Assembly: GCF_003285005.1 (NCBI RefSeq)
Contig: NZ_QMFA01000031.1
Coordinates: forward strand, 22,634 to 86,633
DNA from: Paenibacillus sp. YN15
Lineage (GTDB): Bacteria; Bacillota; Bacilli; Paenibacillales; NBRC-103111
Direction: 5' to 3'
Length of the DNA: 64,000 bases
Shown here: piece after piece, positions 15,471 through 27,100 of the stretch
Layout of the letters: each line of letters begins with the position of its first letter
Position numbering within the stretch: position 1 is the first letter of the stretch
Program-made: the position numbers and the translations under genes
The notes under the pieces: generated by a model
Told to the model about the DNA's origin: nothing
Databases searched by the model: none
What the model saw: only the letters and a program-made list of their open reading frames with translations

Positions 15471-18400
15471 ATGCTCCACCATGCCAACAGGCGCGCACTT
15501 CAAGCGGCGCAGCGGCTGATCGCCAAGGTGGCGATTGCAGCAGTCGCGCTTTCATCAGCCTTCACCGGCTTCACTGCCGCGGAAGGAGCGCAAGGTCCAT
15601 TCACAGACATCTCCGGTTCATATGCAGGAAAGGAAATTGAAGCACTTGCCCAAGCAGGCATTATTTCAGGATATGAAGAAGGACGGTTCTTCCCCGGCCA
15701 GCCAATTACCCGCGCAGAATTAGCGAAAATATTGGTGTTGGCTACCGGAAGAACGGAAAGCCCCAATCCCCCCGCAGCTTTTGGGGATGTAGCGCCAGAC
15801 AGCTGGTACCGGGGCTATGTAGCGGCTTTGGTGGAAGCCAGCATTACGGAAGGAACCTCCGCCGCCACCTTTTCACCGGATGCCTTAGTCACCCGGGAGG
15901 AGCTTGCGGTGTTATTCATCCGGGCCATGGGCTTAAGTGAAAAAGCGGACCGGCTTGCCGCAGACGCTCCCTTTACCGATTTGCAGCAGGTGGCGGACTG
16001 GGCCAAACCCAGTGTGGCGTTAGCCCATAAATTGGGCTTCATTAGCGGCATAGAGAATGGGGACGGCTCCATACGGTTTGCCCCCAAGGAGTATGCGCAG
16101 CGGCAAGCCTTGGCTTTATTGGCTTATTCCTGCTGGACCCGCCAGGCGGAATTCGCAGCCAAAGCGGAGGAGCTGCTGAATCCCGCCCTTGCGCCATCCC
16201 CATCTCCCGATTCTGCCTCCGGCGGGAAGCAGACTGACAACAATCCTTTGGCTCAAGCCTTCCGGGTTATCAAAGCCGAGGCTTTTGACCGGAACACAGT
16301 GGTGGTCACCCTGGACAAAAACATTGCGGACCCCGCTTATGTAAAGTCCTTCTCATTTGCCGACGGGCTGGAGGTAACGGGAACAGCGGTAAAAACCGGC
16401 ACTCCTACCGTGGTGCTGACCACCGGCCAGCAAACCCCGGAAGCTTTGTACCGGCTTTATTACGATGAAGGCAACACCTTTATCGATGTAACGGGCACCC
16501 CGGATTTTCTGCCTGCGGCCGATGGGGATCTAACCGGGATCTTCAAGCTAACCCAGGCCGACACCGTTTACGGGCCCTTGACAGACCCCATTGTTATCAA
16601 CGGCAGCCTGTACATAGACGCCCCCCGGGTGAAGCTGCGCAAGGTGAAAGTGACCGGCAGCCTGATCATAACCGAAAAGGTCGACAGCGAAGCGGTTTAC
16701 CTTGAGGACGTGCAAGTGGATGGGGAAACCCTGGTGCTGGGAAGCGGGAGGGGCGGACTGCATTTGACCGACACATCCCTGGCTTCTCTTGTAGTGAACA
16801 ATCCGGGGGAAACCGTGGATATTGTTGCAGAAAAAGGCGTCCGCGTGCAGCAAACCACACTCTTCTCCTCCGCTGTGGTGAAGCAAATTCTCACAAGAGA
16901 GCCTGCTCCGGTGTTTGAGAAGGTGACGATTTCCGCCGAGACGCCGACCCAAAGCTACGTTTCGCTGCAAGGCCGGTTTGAGACTGTGGATGTCCATGCT
17001 CCCGTCTTCCTCCAGTTCCCGGAGGGAAGCATCGGAACACTGAACGATAATGTTTCCTTAACACACGCAAAAGCTATGCCCCTTTTGGAAAAAGCGGTCA
17101 TTTCCAACGGCAGCATTACCCTTGGATTCTCCCAAAAGCCGGAGACGTTGACCATCGCCGATTTTGCCATTGACGCCAAGCTGGGCGGGAAGCCATTCAA
17201 TACTGAGGACTGGACCTATGATGCAAAAACCGGAGTCATCGGGTTTCCGGCCCTTCCCGCAGATTCCGCCGAGTTGCTGGAGGTTTGGATCAAGGCAAAG
17301 AATGACGCCTTTGGTGGCCATCTCCGCCTGCTGTTGTCCGGCTTCTCCGGCCGAGTTGTTGATGTTAACGGACATCCGGCAGAAGGGATTCGGATCACCT
17401 TCCGTAGGAAAACAGAAAAGCCGGTAGACGGCGCGGCGCCTTCCGGGGAAGCAGTGACAGATAAAAACGGCGTTTATGCCATTCGCTTGGCCGCAGGCGC
17501 ATATACCGGAGAACTGAAGGGGGAAAGCTTTCTCCCTGCCTTTATGGAAGCCTCTGCTGAGGCCGGCAGCTATAACCGCGACCAGGACGCCTCCGTCCTC
17601 CCCGCCGCCCAGGACAACGAAGTCCGCATTGTGTTGTCGTGGGGAATCGAGCCGCGGGACCTGGATGCCCACTTCATTGGGGCGAGCAAGATGGGGAGCA
17701 ATTTTCATACCTGGTACAAAGAGCGGTTTAACTGGGGCAGCGCATTCAGGGAAGTGGAATTGGACGTGGATGATACAACGGCCTTTGGACCGGAAACCAC
17801 AATTATCCGGAAACCGGCAGACGGTCATTATTTATTTTATGTGCATCAATACTCGGGCACGGGCCCGCTGGGCTCCCTTGCAACGGTAAAGGTCTACCAA
17901 GGTTCGCAAACAGATCCGGCCCAAACCTACGCCATGCCTTTAATCCCCAGCAGCAAACCGTATTGGGTTGTATTTAAAATGACTGTGAAAGATGGCGGCA
18001 TCTCCTTCACGCCCATGAATGAATTCACAGACTCCGACCCGGTGAACACTGTCGGCCAGTTAGGCAACAGCACAGAGCTGCGTTCGGGCTCCTACTCCAT
18101 TAACGACGGGACGAAACGGATTGAAAAGGTTCCCCAGGGGACAACTGTGGAGGCCTTCAAGCAAGCATTGACCACCGCAGACCCGGCGGCGCGTTACGAA
18201 TTGTATGGTCCTGACGGGTCCACCGTCCGCACCGGCATTGTGGAGAACTCCGATATTGTAGTCGTGACCGGCTCCAACGGCATCTCCCGGCGGCAGTTTG
18301 AGATTCGTATAGAAGCGGTGAGCCCTTCGTCTCCCGGCCCTGCAGCCGGCATTGCCGGGCTGTATGCATCGCCTGACCATTCCGTCACCAACGCTGTCTA

Positions 18401-18704
18401 CAGTCAGCCAATTGGACCGGGCGTCAATACAGAGAACGCACCCTTCCATATCCCGTCATCGGCCAACTACCTGCTAATCCAGTTTAACCAGGAGCTTGCA
18501 GCTTCCTCAGAAGGACTGCAGGTATATGCCAATGGCAGCCTTGTTTCCGCCGATTCCGTCCGGCTGCTGCCGGAGCGACTATTGGCGCTGAATGTGGCAG
18601 GACTTCCTTTAGACCAGGATACTGTCATCAGAATCTCCGGGTTGAAAAAAGCCACCGGCAATATTCCCGTTGATCCGTTTACGGTGTACATCTCCATTCC
18701 TTAG
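15471..18704 (+). CDS. Exported SLH-domain protein with carboxypeptidase-regulatory-like and PRDLD domains
   Basis: This 1077-residue protein has a signal peptide of about 38 residues. Three SLH domains (about 42-220) follow and should tie it to the secondary cell-wall polymer. A beta-rich region comes next, with parallel-helix-like stretches around 370-520. A carboxypeptidase-regulatory-like Ig fold is at about 626-700 (VVDVNGHPAEGIRITF). A domain starting WGIEPRDLDAHF near 726 resembles bacterial YfaP/DUF2135-like sequences. The C-terminus carries a bacterial Ig-type fold. No catalytic motif is evident, so a structural or adhesive surface role is the safest guess. ATG 15471 follows GGAGGA by 8 bases; the frame is open upstream to 15420. 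It is on the plus strand, opposite to its neighbours, and ends at a bidirectional terminator. Confidence 0.88.
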   Translation: MLHHANRRALQAAQRLIAKVAIAAVALSSAFTGFTAAEGAQGPFTDISGSYAGKEIEALAQAGIISGYEEGRFFPGQPITRAELAKILVLATGRTESPNPPAAFGDVAPDSWYRGYVAALVEASITEGTSAATFSPDALVTREELAVLFIRAMGLSEKADRLAADAPFTDLQQVADWAKPSVALAHKLGFISGIENGDGSIRFAPKEYAQRQALALLAYSCWTRQAEFAAKAEELLNPALAPSPSPDSASGGKQTDNNPLAQAFRVIKAEAFDRNTVVVTLDKNIADPAYVKSFSFADGLEVTGTAVKTGTPTVVLTTGQQTPEALYRLYYDEGNTFIDVTGTPDFLPAADGDLTGIFKLTQADTVYGPLTDPIVINGSLYIDAPRVKLRKVKVTGSLIITEKVDSEAVYLEDVQVDGETLVLGSGRGGLHLTDTSLASLVVNNPGETVDIVAEKGVRVQQTTLFSSAVVKQILTREPAPVFEKVTISAETPTQSYVSLQGRFETVDVHAPVFLQFPEGSIGTLNDNVSLTHAKAMPLLEKAVISNGSITLGFSQKPETLTIADFAIDAKLGGKPFNTEDWTYDAKTGVIGFPALPADSAELLEVWIKAKNDAFGGHLRLLLSGFSGRVVDVNGHPAEGIRITFRRKTEKPVDGAAPSGEAVTDKNGVYAIRLAAGAYTGELKGESFLPAFMEASAEAGSYNRDQDASVLPAAQDNEVRIVLSWGIEPRDLDAHFIGASKMGSNFHTWYKERFNWGSAFREVELDVDDTTAFGPETTIIRKPADGHYLFYVHQYSGTGPLGSLATVKVYQGSQTDPAQTYAMPLIPSSKPYWVVFKMTVKDGGISFTPMNEFTDSDPVNTVGQLGNSTELRSGSYSINDGTKRIEKVPQGTTVEAFKQALTTADPAARYELYGPDGSTVRTGIVENSDIVVVTGSNGISRRQFEIRIEAVSPSSPGPAAGIAGLYASPDHSVTNAVYSQPIGPGVNTENAPFHIPSSANYLLIQFNQELAASSEGLQVYANGSLVSADSVRLLPERLLALNVAGLPLDQDTVIRISGLKKATGNIPVDPFTVYISIP

Positions 18705-18754
18705 GCAATAAAACACCCTGCCCACTGTTGAAGTGGCGCAGGGTGTTTTATTGC
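18705..18754. terminator. Bidirectional terminator between convergent SLH genes
   Basis: A perfect 17-bp stem with AATAAAACACCC on one arm and GGGTGTTTTATT on the other, plus an inner CCACT/AGTGG stem. It provides a T-rich tail in either direction and lies between two converging stop codons. Confidence 0.92.
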
Positions 18755-18765
18755 TCGGGCGAACT

Positions 18766-21009
18766 CTACTGCAGAGAAGCAAGAATGGCGGCAAATTCCC
18801 CGCGGGTCAGCGGCTGGGAGCCGCCTGTTGCTTTTTCGTAGGTTTGACCGCTCAGGGCGATATAGCGCTCCATAATCAGATTCATTTGCTCTGCAGTTAT
18901 GATGCCGCCTGGAAAAAATTGGCCGTTGCCGACACCCTCCACCAAGCCGGCCTGAGCCGCCCAGCCCACATAGCCGCTGTACCAGCTGCCTTGCTCCACA
19001 TCGCTGAACAAGCCGGTTTCCTCAGGCGTTACACCCAGCAGCCGGCCAAAAACGGTAACTGCTGCGGCGCGGGACAACCCTTCCCCAGGAGAAAAGGCAT
19101 TGTCCGCAGTTCCCTCCATCACGCCTTTCTCATAAAGCGCCTTGATGGCCTCATATGCTGCGTCCCCAGGCTTCACATCCGTAAAGGGCAGTCCGCCAAT
19201 GGTAAACTGCAGGCTGGTTGCGCCTGTGTATGCCCCGTTGCCGGACACCACCGCAACAGTCAGCCGGTAAGTGCCGTCGTCCTTGGGCAGGATGGCCGAG
19301 ACGGCCTCCATTCCCTCCGACAGCAGAGCTGTCTCGGAATAATTTTCGGAAGGGACATCCGTAACTGTAATTTGTATATCCGTTGCCGGCACGGCGGCGC
19401 TTGCCGTGATGCTGTCCAGAACAATGGTGCCGCCGGATGCTGCGTTGGTTATGCCTTTGCCGTCATTGATGGAGAAGGTTACCTTCTGCTTGCCGGAGGC
19501 ATCGGTGGAATCCGTAATGGCGGAGAAGCTGTGCACGGAGTCGGTCAGCACAAATGCAGCGGAGGCTTCTCCGGTGGTTTCCTGCTGCCAGGGCTGGGCC
19601 CCGTCCATACCCGAAGGCATCATGTTCGGGGGCGTCATGCCCTCCGGCATCGCAGGCCTTTCCCCGGAGGGAGGTTCAGACGGATTCCCGTTTCCGGCGG
19701 GGGGAGTACCCTGTCCTTGCCCGGGAGGCGTACCCTCCAGACGTCCGCCGCCTCCGGGAGGACCTCCGGCCATCATGCCGAAGGAATTGCCGCTGTATTG
19801 CTGCTGTATCCCATTTACATACACATGATATTCCGTATTCAAAGTCAGTTCAGCCGACGTAAAGGTCAAGCTCTGGAACGCCTTTTCCGCCGTATGGCTG
19901 AGAAGCTTATTGCCGGTCGTGTCCGTAATTTCGATGGTGCCTCCCGCTGCTTGGGTGGAGGCGAACATCAGCTCCATAAGCGGTTGCTTTGAACTGCTGC
20001 TTGCCGCATCGTTGCGGGTGCCCAATGCGACAACCGTTCCGCCATTCAGGAGAATATCCTTATCCGCATCAATTCCGCCATCCGGGCTGCGCTCATTGGA
20101 CATGGTAACGATGCTTCCGCCATTGATGGTCAGATAGCCGTTGGAATCGATGCCGTCTCCCTCTGCTCCCAAACCGGCATTGACGTGCAGATAGCCGCCG
20201 TTAACGGTGGTTACGGAGATGCCGTCTTCATTGGTATTGATGCCGTCATCCTGCGACTCAATGTAGATATTGCCTCCGTTCAGGGTCAGATGCAGCTCCG
20301 AGCCCAGCCCCTCATTATCCGAGACAATGGTCAGCTTACCGGTTCCGGCAGACTCTCCACTAATATTCATGGACATTTTGGAGTAGAAGGCCGCATCGTA
20401 TTTATGGAGCTTTTTGGTGGTGCCCTCCTTGTAGATTCTGGCCACATGGGAGCCGCTCACATGGTTGTCCGAACCATCGGCGATGACTACTTGCGCACCG
20501 GCTGACGACAGATCGGTTACGCCTTTTGTATCCTCGCTGGAGCTGTAGGGCTCGTACACATTGTAGAAAATAACGGCAGGCGCCACGGTGGACGTAATAT
20601 TGACCCCATCGAGAATCAGCTTCACTACCGCTCCGGAATCCTCCGCGGCATCCTCGCCAAGATCAATAGCCAACTGGCCGGTCGACAGGGTACCGGATAC
20701 ACGGTACGTGCCCGGCTCTGTAATCGTCACCACCGTATGCGCCTCGGCTTCACCGGCTTCGTGTTCATCGGCAGCGGTTCCTTCCCCGTAAGCGGAGCCT
20801 TGTCCCGCTTTGTAGTAAATAATCTCCGCCCCCGTATAGACGGCTGAGGAGGAGTCCGTGGAAGCCGTTTGACCATCCACTGTAATGCCGCTATCGGATA
20901 GCTGGATGACCGTTTCCGGAGTCTCCGCGGCACTGGCAGCCGGGGAAAACATTATGGAGGAAAAAGCCAATAACGCCGCCAGCAATAATGATGTGGAACG
21001 CATTCGCAT
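18766..21009 (-). CDS. Exported carbohydrate-binding (Cthe_2159-like) protein with C-terminal SLH domains
   Basis: The protein has 747 residues. A signal peptide is cleaved near residue 27 (after AASA). Residues about 80-400 form a right-handed beta-helix-like region with repeated Asp-rich turns (DDGINTNED, GDGIDSNG, DGGIDADKD). These are typical of the Cthe_2159/DUF4353 calcium- and polysaccharide-binding family. A linker rich in Gly, Pro and Met follows (about 410-475), then an immunoglobulin-like region and three SLH domains (about 608-747). It probably displays a polysaccharide-binding helix on the cell wall. The frame is open to 21096; ATG 21009 (MRMRST) is preferred, with ATG 21021 and 21003 as alternatives, all near the AAAGGA site. 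Confidence 0.85.
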   Translation of the reverse strand: MRMRSTSLLLAALLAFSSIMFSPAASAAETPETVIQLSDSGITVDGQTASTDSSSAVYTGAEIIYYKAGQGSAYGEGTAADEHEAGEAEAHTVVTITEPGTYRVSGTLSTGQLAIDLGEDAAEDSGAVVKLILDGVNITSTVAPAVIFYNVYEPYSSSEDTKGVTDLSSAGAQVVIADGSDNHVSGSHVARIYKEGTTKKLHKYDAAFYSKMSMNISGESAGTGKLTIVSDNEGLGSELHLTLNGGNIYIESQDDGINTNEDGISVTTVNGGYLHVNAGLGAEGDGIDSNGYLTINGGSIVTMSNERSPDGGIDADKDILLNGGTVVALGTRNDAASSSSKQPLMELMFASTQAAGGTIEITDTTGNKLLSHTAEKAFQSLTFTSAELTLNTEYHVYVNGIQQQYSGNSFGMMAGGPPGGGGRLEGTPPGQGQGTPPAGNGNPSEPPSGERPAMPEGMTPPNMMPSGMDGAQPWQQETTGEASAAFVLTDSVHSFSAITDSTDASGKQKVTFSINDGKGITNAASGGTIVLDSITASAAVPATDIQITVTDVPSENYSETALLSEGMEAVSAILPKDDGTYRLTVAVVSGNGAYTGATSLQFTIGGLPFTDVKPGDAAYEAIKALYEKGVMEGTADNAFSPGEGLSRAAAVTVFGRLLGVTPEETGLFSDVEQGSWYSGYVGWAAQAGLVEGVGNGQFFPGGIITAEQMNLIMERYIALSGQTYEKATGGSQPLTRGEFAAILASLQ

Positions 21010-21052
21010 GGGCTTGCACATCCTTTCAGGTATGTTTGGGATATAAGAGCAG

Positions 21053-21104
21053 TTTATAGCTTTTTCCTGAAATTTCCCTGAATGTGAACCAAGCATTCCC
21101 TGAA
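21053..21104 (-). promoter_or_regulatory. Promoter region with three phased TTCAGG repeats
   Basis: On the minus strand TTCAGG occurs at 21104-21099, 21082-21077 and 21071-21066, at distances of 22 and 11 bases (whole helical turns). A TATAAA -10-like hexamer follows at 21058-21053. Direct repeats of this phase in place of a -35 are typical of OmpR/PhoB-type response regulators. The regulator is unknown. Confidence 0.4.
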
Positions 21105-21113
21105 AACAGATAC

Positions 21114-21145
21114 CAAAAAGCCCAGCAGGAACAACCCGCCGGACT
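21114..21145 (-). terminator. Terminator of the giant SLH enzyme gene's neighbour region (after 21180 gene)
   Basis: An 11-bp stem with G-T pairs (AGTCCGGCGGG with CCTGCTGGGCT, loop TTGTT) is followed by TTTTT on the minus strand, 35 bases after the stop of the 2683-residue gene. Confidence 0.8.
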
Positions 21146-21179
21146 CCTTGGTTTTTTTCCTTCTATCCGATCAATATTC

Positions 21180-24100
21180 TTAGTTGCTGCTCCAAGCTAT
21201 AAAGCGCGCGAGAATGGCGGATACTTCGGCCCGGAAGACTACACTGGCAGGCTCAAGAAGGTTCCCTGGTTTGCCGTTCAGAATACCCGTTTGCACGGCC
21301 CAATCCATGGCTCCGCTGGCCCAGACGGAAATTTCGCCGCTGTCCGCAAAGCTCTTGCTAGTGTTGCCCGCGGCAGGCTGTCCGGCGTACCGGTGCAGGA
21401 TCGTAATCAGTTGCTCCCGGGTAATGGCCGCTTCAGGGGCACTGCCGTCGCTGATTCCGGAGTCGATGGCCCAGTCCTGCGCTTTGCTGTACCAGGATGC
21501 TCCGCCCCCGGTCTCCACGCCGTGGAAGCGGGCCAGCACCGTGTAGAGCATGGCGCGGCTCAACGCTTCATCCGGGGCGAAGATTCCTTCACCCGTTCCA
21601 AGGAATAGCTCGCGGCTGGCGGTGAAGGCAATTGCTTCCGCAGCCCAATGGCTGGCGGGCACATCCTGGAACACAATCTTATTATCCATCAGCTTCACCG
21701 TCATATCGCTTTTGGCTGTGAAGCTCAATCCGTTCTCCGTCCGTACAGCAGTTTTGATCACTTCCCTGGTTCCGTCCTTATGAACCATAACAACCACTGT
21801 AGAAGCGGAGGCGGCCTTGACGGGAATCGTAATCTTCGCCTGTGCCATTCCTTCCGGCAGATGGATGTTGGCCGTTATCTCCCCAAGGGAAGTGGTGCTG
21901 GTCTCCACCTTGACTCCCTTCGTATCGGTGACCACAGAATGGCTGCTTCCATCAGGCTTGGTCACAGTTTCCTGTTTGCTTCCGTTGGCCCCCGTGATCG
22001 TGGTGGTTACGGTGCCATCCCGTTCAGTCTTCACGACTTCACGGTCGCCGTTAGGCCAATTGGTAGTTTCGGTCACCGTTCCGGTGGTCTGGTCGGTGAC
22101 AGTAGTGGTGGTGCTGCCGTCCTCGTTCTTGATTGTAGTGGCAGGCGCGGTGGGAACGGTGGGATTGCCACCGCCACTCTGGTCATCTCCGTCGCTTTCA
22201 TTACTGTCGTCAGATTCATATACACCCACAGTCACAACACAAGACGCTGTGTAACTGCCGTCTGCCGTAGTCGCCGTAATCACAGCGGTACCGGCGGCGC
22301 GGGCACTCACAAGACCGTTTTCGTTTACAGTCGCTACAGCCGGATTTGAGGTGCTCCATACCACCGTCTTGTCAGACGCATCGGCAGGCTCCACATTTGC
22401 GGTAAGCTGGAGAGTGGAATCTCCATAGTTGGTATACAGTTGGACGCCGGTCTTATTCAGGCTCACACCGGTGACAGGAACCGGTGTGCCAGGATCGCTG
22501 TACACACTTACGGTCACGGTGCAGGTATCGGAATAACCGCCATCAACAGTGGTTACTTTGATTACGGCCGTGCCTGCGGAGTGAGCGGTTACAAGACCGT
22601 CGTATACGGAAGCGACAACGGAATTGGAGGTAGCCCATGTTACCGCCTTGTTGATGGCGTCAGCGGGCTCGATCCATGCCGTAAGCTGAACAGCAGGGCT
22701 TCCATAGTTGGTATACAGTTGGGCGCTGGTTTTGTCCAGGCTTACGCCCGTGACATTGCCCGGCAGACTAAAACGCAGGATGTTCAGCTCCATATGGGGA
22801 CTGGCTTTATGGGTATCGGTCTCCCGGTATCGGACCCAATATGCCCCCGGAGCCAGATTTGCAATGGTATCCCCTTCTGCGCTTGACCATGTGCTCCCAT
22901 TGTCCGAAGACCATTCCATGGAGGCAGCTACGCCAAGGATACGCCCATCATTGGCGCCTGCCGCTGTTTCATTGATTGTACCAAGTCCCTCGGGCGCGGC
23001 CTGTTCGGCTTTTTCCTGTCCTCCTGCAACCATAACCTTGATATTATCGAAGTCCACTTGCCCGTTGGCGAAGTTGTCGATGCCGAAGACATGGCCCGTT
23101 AGAACGGTACTGCCCGCCGTTCGGAAGGCAAAGTTTTCCGCGATAGCCTTGTTATCCATATAGACGCTGTAGGCTTGCGCATCCATATCGGCAATGATTT
23201 TGAAATGATGCCAGGTGTCATAGCTGAAGGGCTGCACATTTTTCCTGACGGATGCCTCAGCCACTTTAATCCATGGATCATTGCCAACATTCTCAAAAGC
23301 TACGGTCATGGCGAAGGCGCCTGTCTGGTTTTTCGGCTGGAAGGCATTTGCGTACTGAAGTCCCGCTTTAAACCGTGCGGAATACTCGACAACGACTCTT
23401 TGGTCGCCGGTTGCGGATACCTGGCCTATATACGGAAGGAACATATTGGCATATCCCCTCCCGGTTCCGGTGGTAAGCCGCAAAAACTTATTCCCGGCTT
23501 CCTCCGCAATCTGCGCCGCGCCGCCGCTCTGGATTTTGGTGGCTTCAATTCCAAAGGGCAGCTTGCCCGTTATGTCATTCTCGAAATCCCGGTGCGCGTT
23601 ATACGTGACACCATTCTCTGTCAGCTGGAGTGAGGCAGTCAGTGCGGCCTCCGCCTGAGCAAGCGCATTCCGCGCCTGGTTAAACTGCTCTTCCGTCATA
23701 TTTCCGTCTGCGGACAATTCCTCCGCATGGACCAGCGCAGCCAAGAGGGCATTATACGCGGACAGACTATAGCTGCCCACCCCTTCGCCCAAGGGGATTG
23801 AAAGCTCCGTCGTCCTGCTGCGGACTTCATCCACTATTTCATCAAGACCCCACCCCGGGATAACCTCTACGGCAGCGGCGGCATTGATCTCAAGACCCTT
23901 CAGTTTGCCGGGCACCTGAACAATGCCGGGCGAATTGAACGTCAGTCCTTCCAGATTCCAGCTAACCTCAGCAACTCCGGTATTCCCATCCGCATAGACC
24001 ACCGGAGCATACAGGGGCAGCTTCGGTGTCTGACCGGAAGGCGACTTCAGCTCCACTGGATGAACCTGAGTAATCCCGGACGCCTTAGGCGCCGGTTCCG

Positions 24101-27100
24101 CCGTCATACCGGCGTGAATGGCATTGGCAATCCATGTGTAGCCGGCGGCATTGCCGTGTACATAATCCGGGAACTGCTCCAGTGTGGCATTCTTCGTTGC
24201 ATCATGTACGTCAATAAAACCACTGTCGGCAATGAGAGCGATCTGCTTCTGGAGCGGAACAATCTCGTTATGCAGCACATCGGCCTGGATGCCATACCGG
24301 TTGGCCCCGGGTACGACGGTAGGCGAGGTAGCCAGGTACACAACGGGATGGGAGTCCAAATCACGGTAGCTCTTGATGAGCTCCAGCGCATTATCCACAT
24401 ACTCCGCTTTGTACGGCTCCCAGTTCAGCGCCTTGGAGTCATTGGTTCCCAGCATAATGATAACAACATCGGGCTGGAAGGCCTTGCTCTCCGTGTATTT
24501 TCCCTGGTGCACATAGCCCTTTTGGGCGCCGCCGGTATCGGTTCCCTTATCCAGCATGGAGGCGCCGCTTACGCCAAAGTTCCCCACCTCATAATTTGCC
24601 CCCAACAGGCTTTGCAGCTTGGCGGGATATTTATCCTCAGGCTTGATGGGACCTGCCGAGTCAGAGCCAAAGGTAATGCTGTCGCCGACAGCAGCAACCT
24701 TGATCCTTGGCATATCCGGCTTGGTTGGATCTATGATGCTAACCTTAAAGTCATCAAAGTCGATGGAGCCGTTGGGCATGTTATCGATTCCGAAACGCTG
24801 GCCAGTCAGCTTGGTGCCGCCTGTGTGGCGGAAGCTGAAGTCGGTGGCTACCGGTACAGGATCATTGTCCATATAGACGGTATACGTCCGGGCATCCCAG
24901 TTGGCCACCATCTTGAAGGTGTGCCATTGATTGTAATCGAAGGATTTGACGCTGACCTTATCCGCATTGGATGTGCCCTTATGCACTTTAATCTGGTGTA
25001 CGCCACTTGCATTTTCAAAGGCAGTAACCATGGAATAATTGCCTGTACCGCTGTCGTTTCTCACCATGGCGCCGTTGGCATATTGGAAGCTCCCGTTGAA
25101 TCTGGCGCGGTATTCGACGACGATCCGCTGATTTCCGGCGGCCTTTACCTCCCCTGCATACGGCAGGAACAGATCGGATTTGCCTGAAGTAGAGGTGGTA
25201 GTCAGACGCAGGAAGCGGTTCCCGTCCTCCTCTTGCACAGAGGCCGCAGCGCCGTTGGTCATTCCTTCAATGTTAAAGCCATAAGGAAACTTGCCCACCT
25301 CATCACCGGAAAAATCCCTGTACGCGTTATAGGCTTTGCCGTCCCGTTCAAGGACAAGAGCGTCGGGCAGAGCGGCTTCGGCGGCAGTAATGGCATTCAG
25401 GGCTTCGTCGGCTTGCTGCTCTGTAGCCGTACCGCTTTTGGCCAAGGCATCCGCTGCATTCAGCGCACTCATCAAGGAGTCATAGGCGGACTGACGGTAA
25501 TGGCCAAGAGCATCACCCAATGGATAAGAGATCCCGGACATCGCGGCGCGCTTTGCGTTCACCGCTGCCTGGAGCCTCTGTCCTACCGTACTCTCCGTCC
25601 GGAGAGAGGGATTCCAGATTGCGTCGGTTGGGGTTTCGCTGCTCTTCGTCAGGTAGATGCGGTCGACATACAGACCGTCCTCGCGCATCCACAGGTTGAA
25701 GGAATGCTCTCCGGCTGTGGCGACGCTAACCTTGCCCACGTTTTTCCAATGCCATTTCTCATCCAAATTATTGCTGAAGAAAACATCTGTCGAGAAGTTT
25801 CCAAGACTGCCATCCAAACCGCCGCGAATGGAGTCGGAAGCGTTGTCCACATACCGCCAGCGCAGCCAGACATTATACGTACCCGTATTGCCAAAATTGA
25901 TTTTGTACGTCAATTCCGGACTATACACAGGGAATTCGGCATTCTCCGACCACTGTCCGCCCAGATCGGGAAGACGCATGGCCATGCCGGTGTCCGATTG
26001 GGTGAGGCGCCAGCCATTGGGAATCTTTCCTGGTACCTGGGCAGCCTTATCCCGCTTGGAAACGGTGTACGCCTTCATATCAGCCGTAATCTGGCTTTCC
26101 GATTCCAGCACATGCTCCATGGCGTACTCGGCCTCAAGGCTTACCTTTCCATCCGCTTCAACAAAAGCGCCTTTCCCCCAGCCGGCCGGGATGTTTTTCG
26201 GTTCAGCCGCCTTTGAGGTCCAAGGCAGAGGCTCGGTGCCGGGGCTAAACTCTGTATTGTATTCATGATGGTAGCTCTCGTCAGGGCCAAGCTCGCTGGG
26301 AACCACGCCCTCCGGACCGGTGTACAGCACCATCTTGTCAATCATGATGAAGCTGTCCACCATCCATAGCTTAACGGTGTGCTTTCCGGCTGACAGAGCG
26401 GGCAGAGTCACCACATGCTTCTCAATCATGTGGAAGAGATTGCTCACCCAGATGGTGCCTTGTCCCTCGTCGGCCGCAGCGGATTCCACTACAATCGGGA
26501 CTCCGTCGTCCACCGATACGGCAAAACGCACCTTTCCCTTAGAGTTCAGCGTGGGAATCCGGTATACCTCCAACGGGAACTGGCCGGAGGAGGTCAGGTT
26601 GATGTCATACTCCAGGCTGGGGGCAGCCGCAGTAATCGCACTCTCCTCCACAGCTCCCAGATCGGGCGCATAAGCGCGTACTACATCATGGCCAAAAGCG
26701 CGGCCCGCGTCATGAATGATTTGCCAGGTCTTATCCCCGTTGGTGTTCAAGCGGCTGTAATGCTCGGCTTCCATGGAAACATAGCCGTCAGCCTCCGCGT
26801 AGCCGGTGATTGCGGATAAGGCGGCTGCGGGACTCTCAATTGCTGCCTGAATGGTCTTGGTTGCGCCGGTGGCAGTATCGGTAATTGTAATCGCTGCAGT
26901 AGCGCCTTTGTGGGCTTCCATCTGATCAATCGCAACCCAGAGGCGGGTCTCGTCATGGACAGTTCCGGATGCGGAGGAAAGCTGCACCCATGGCTCATTG
27001 GCACTGGCAGTCCAACTGACACTGCCCGCTCCCTTATTGAAGACATCGATGAATTTACCGTCCTGGTTGTAAGGGGAGAAGACCAGCCTGGAGTTCTCCT

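Noticed and set aside
24060..25187. 375-codon plus-strand frame inside the giant SLH enzyme gene
   Set aside because: Fully antisense to a gene with strong domain evidence and no start signal.
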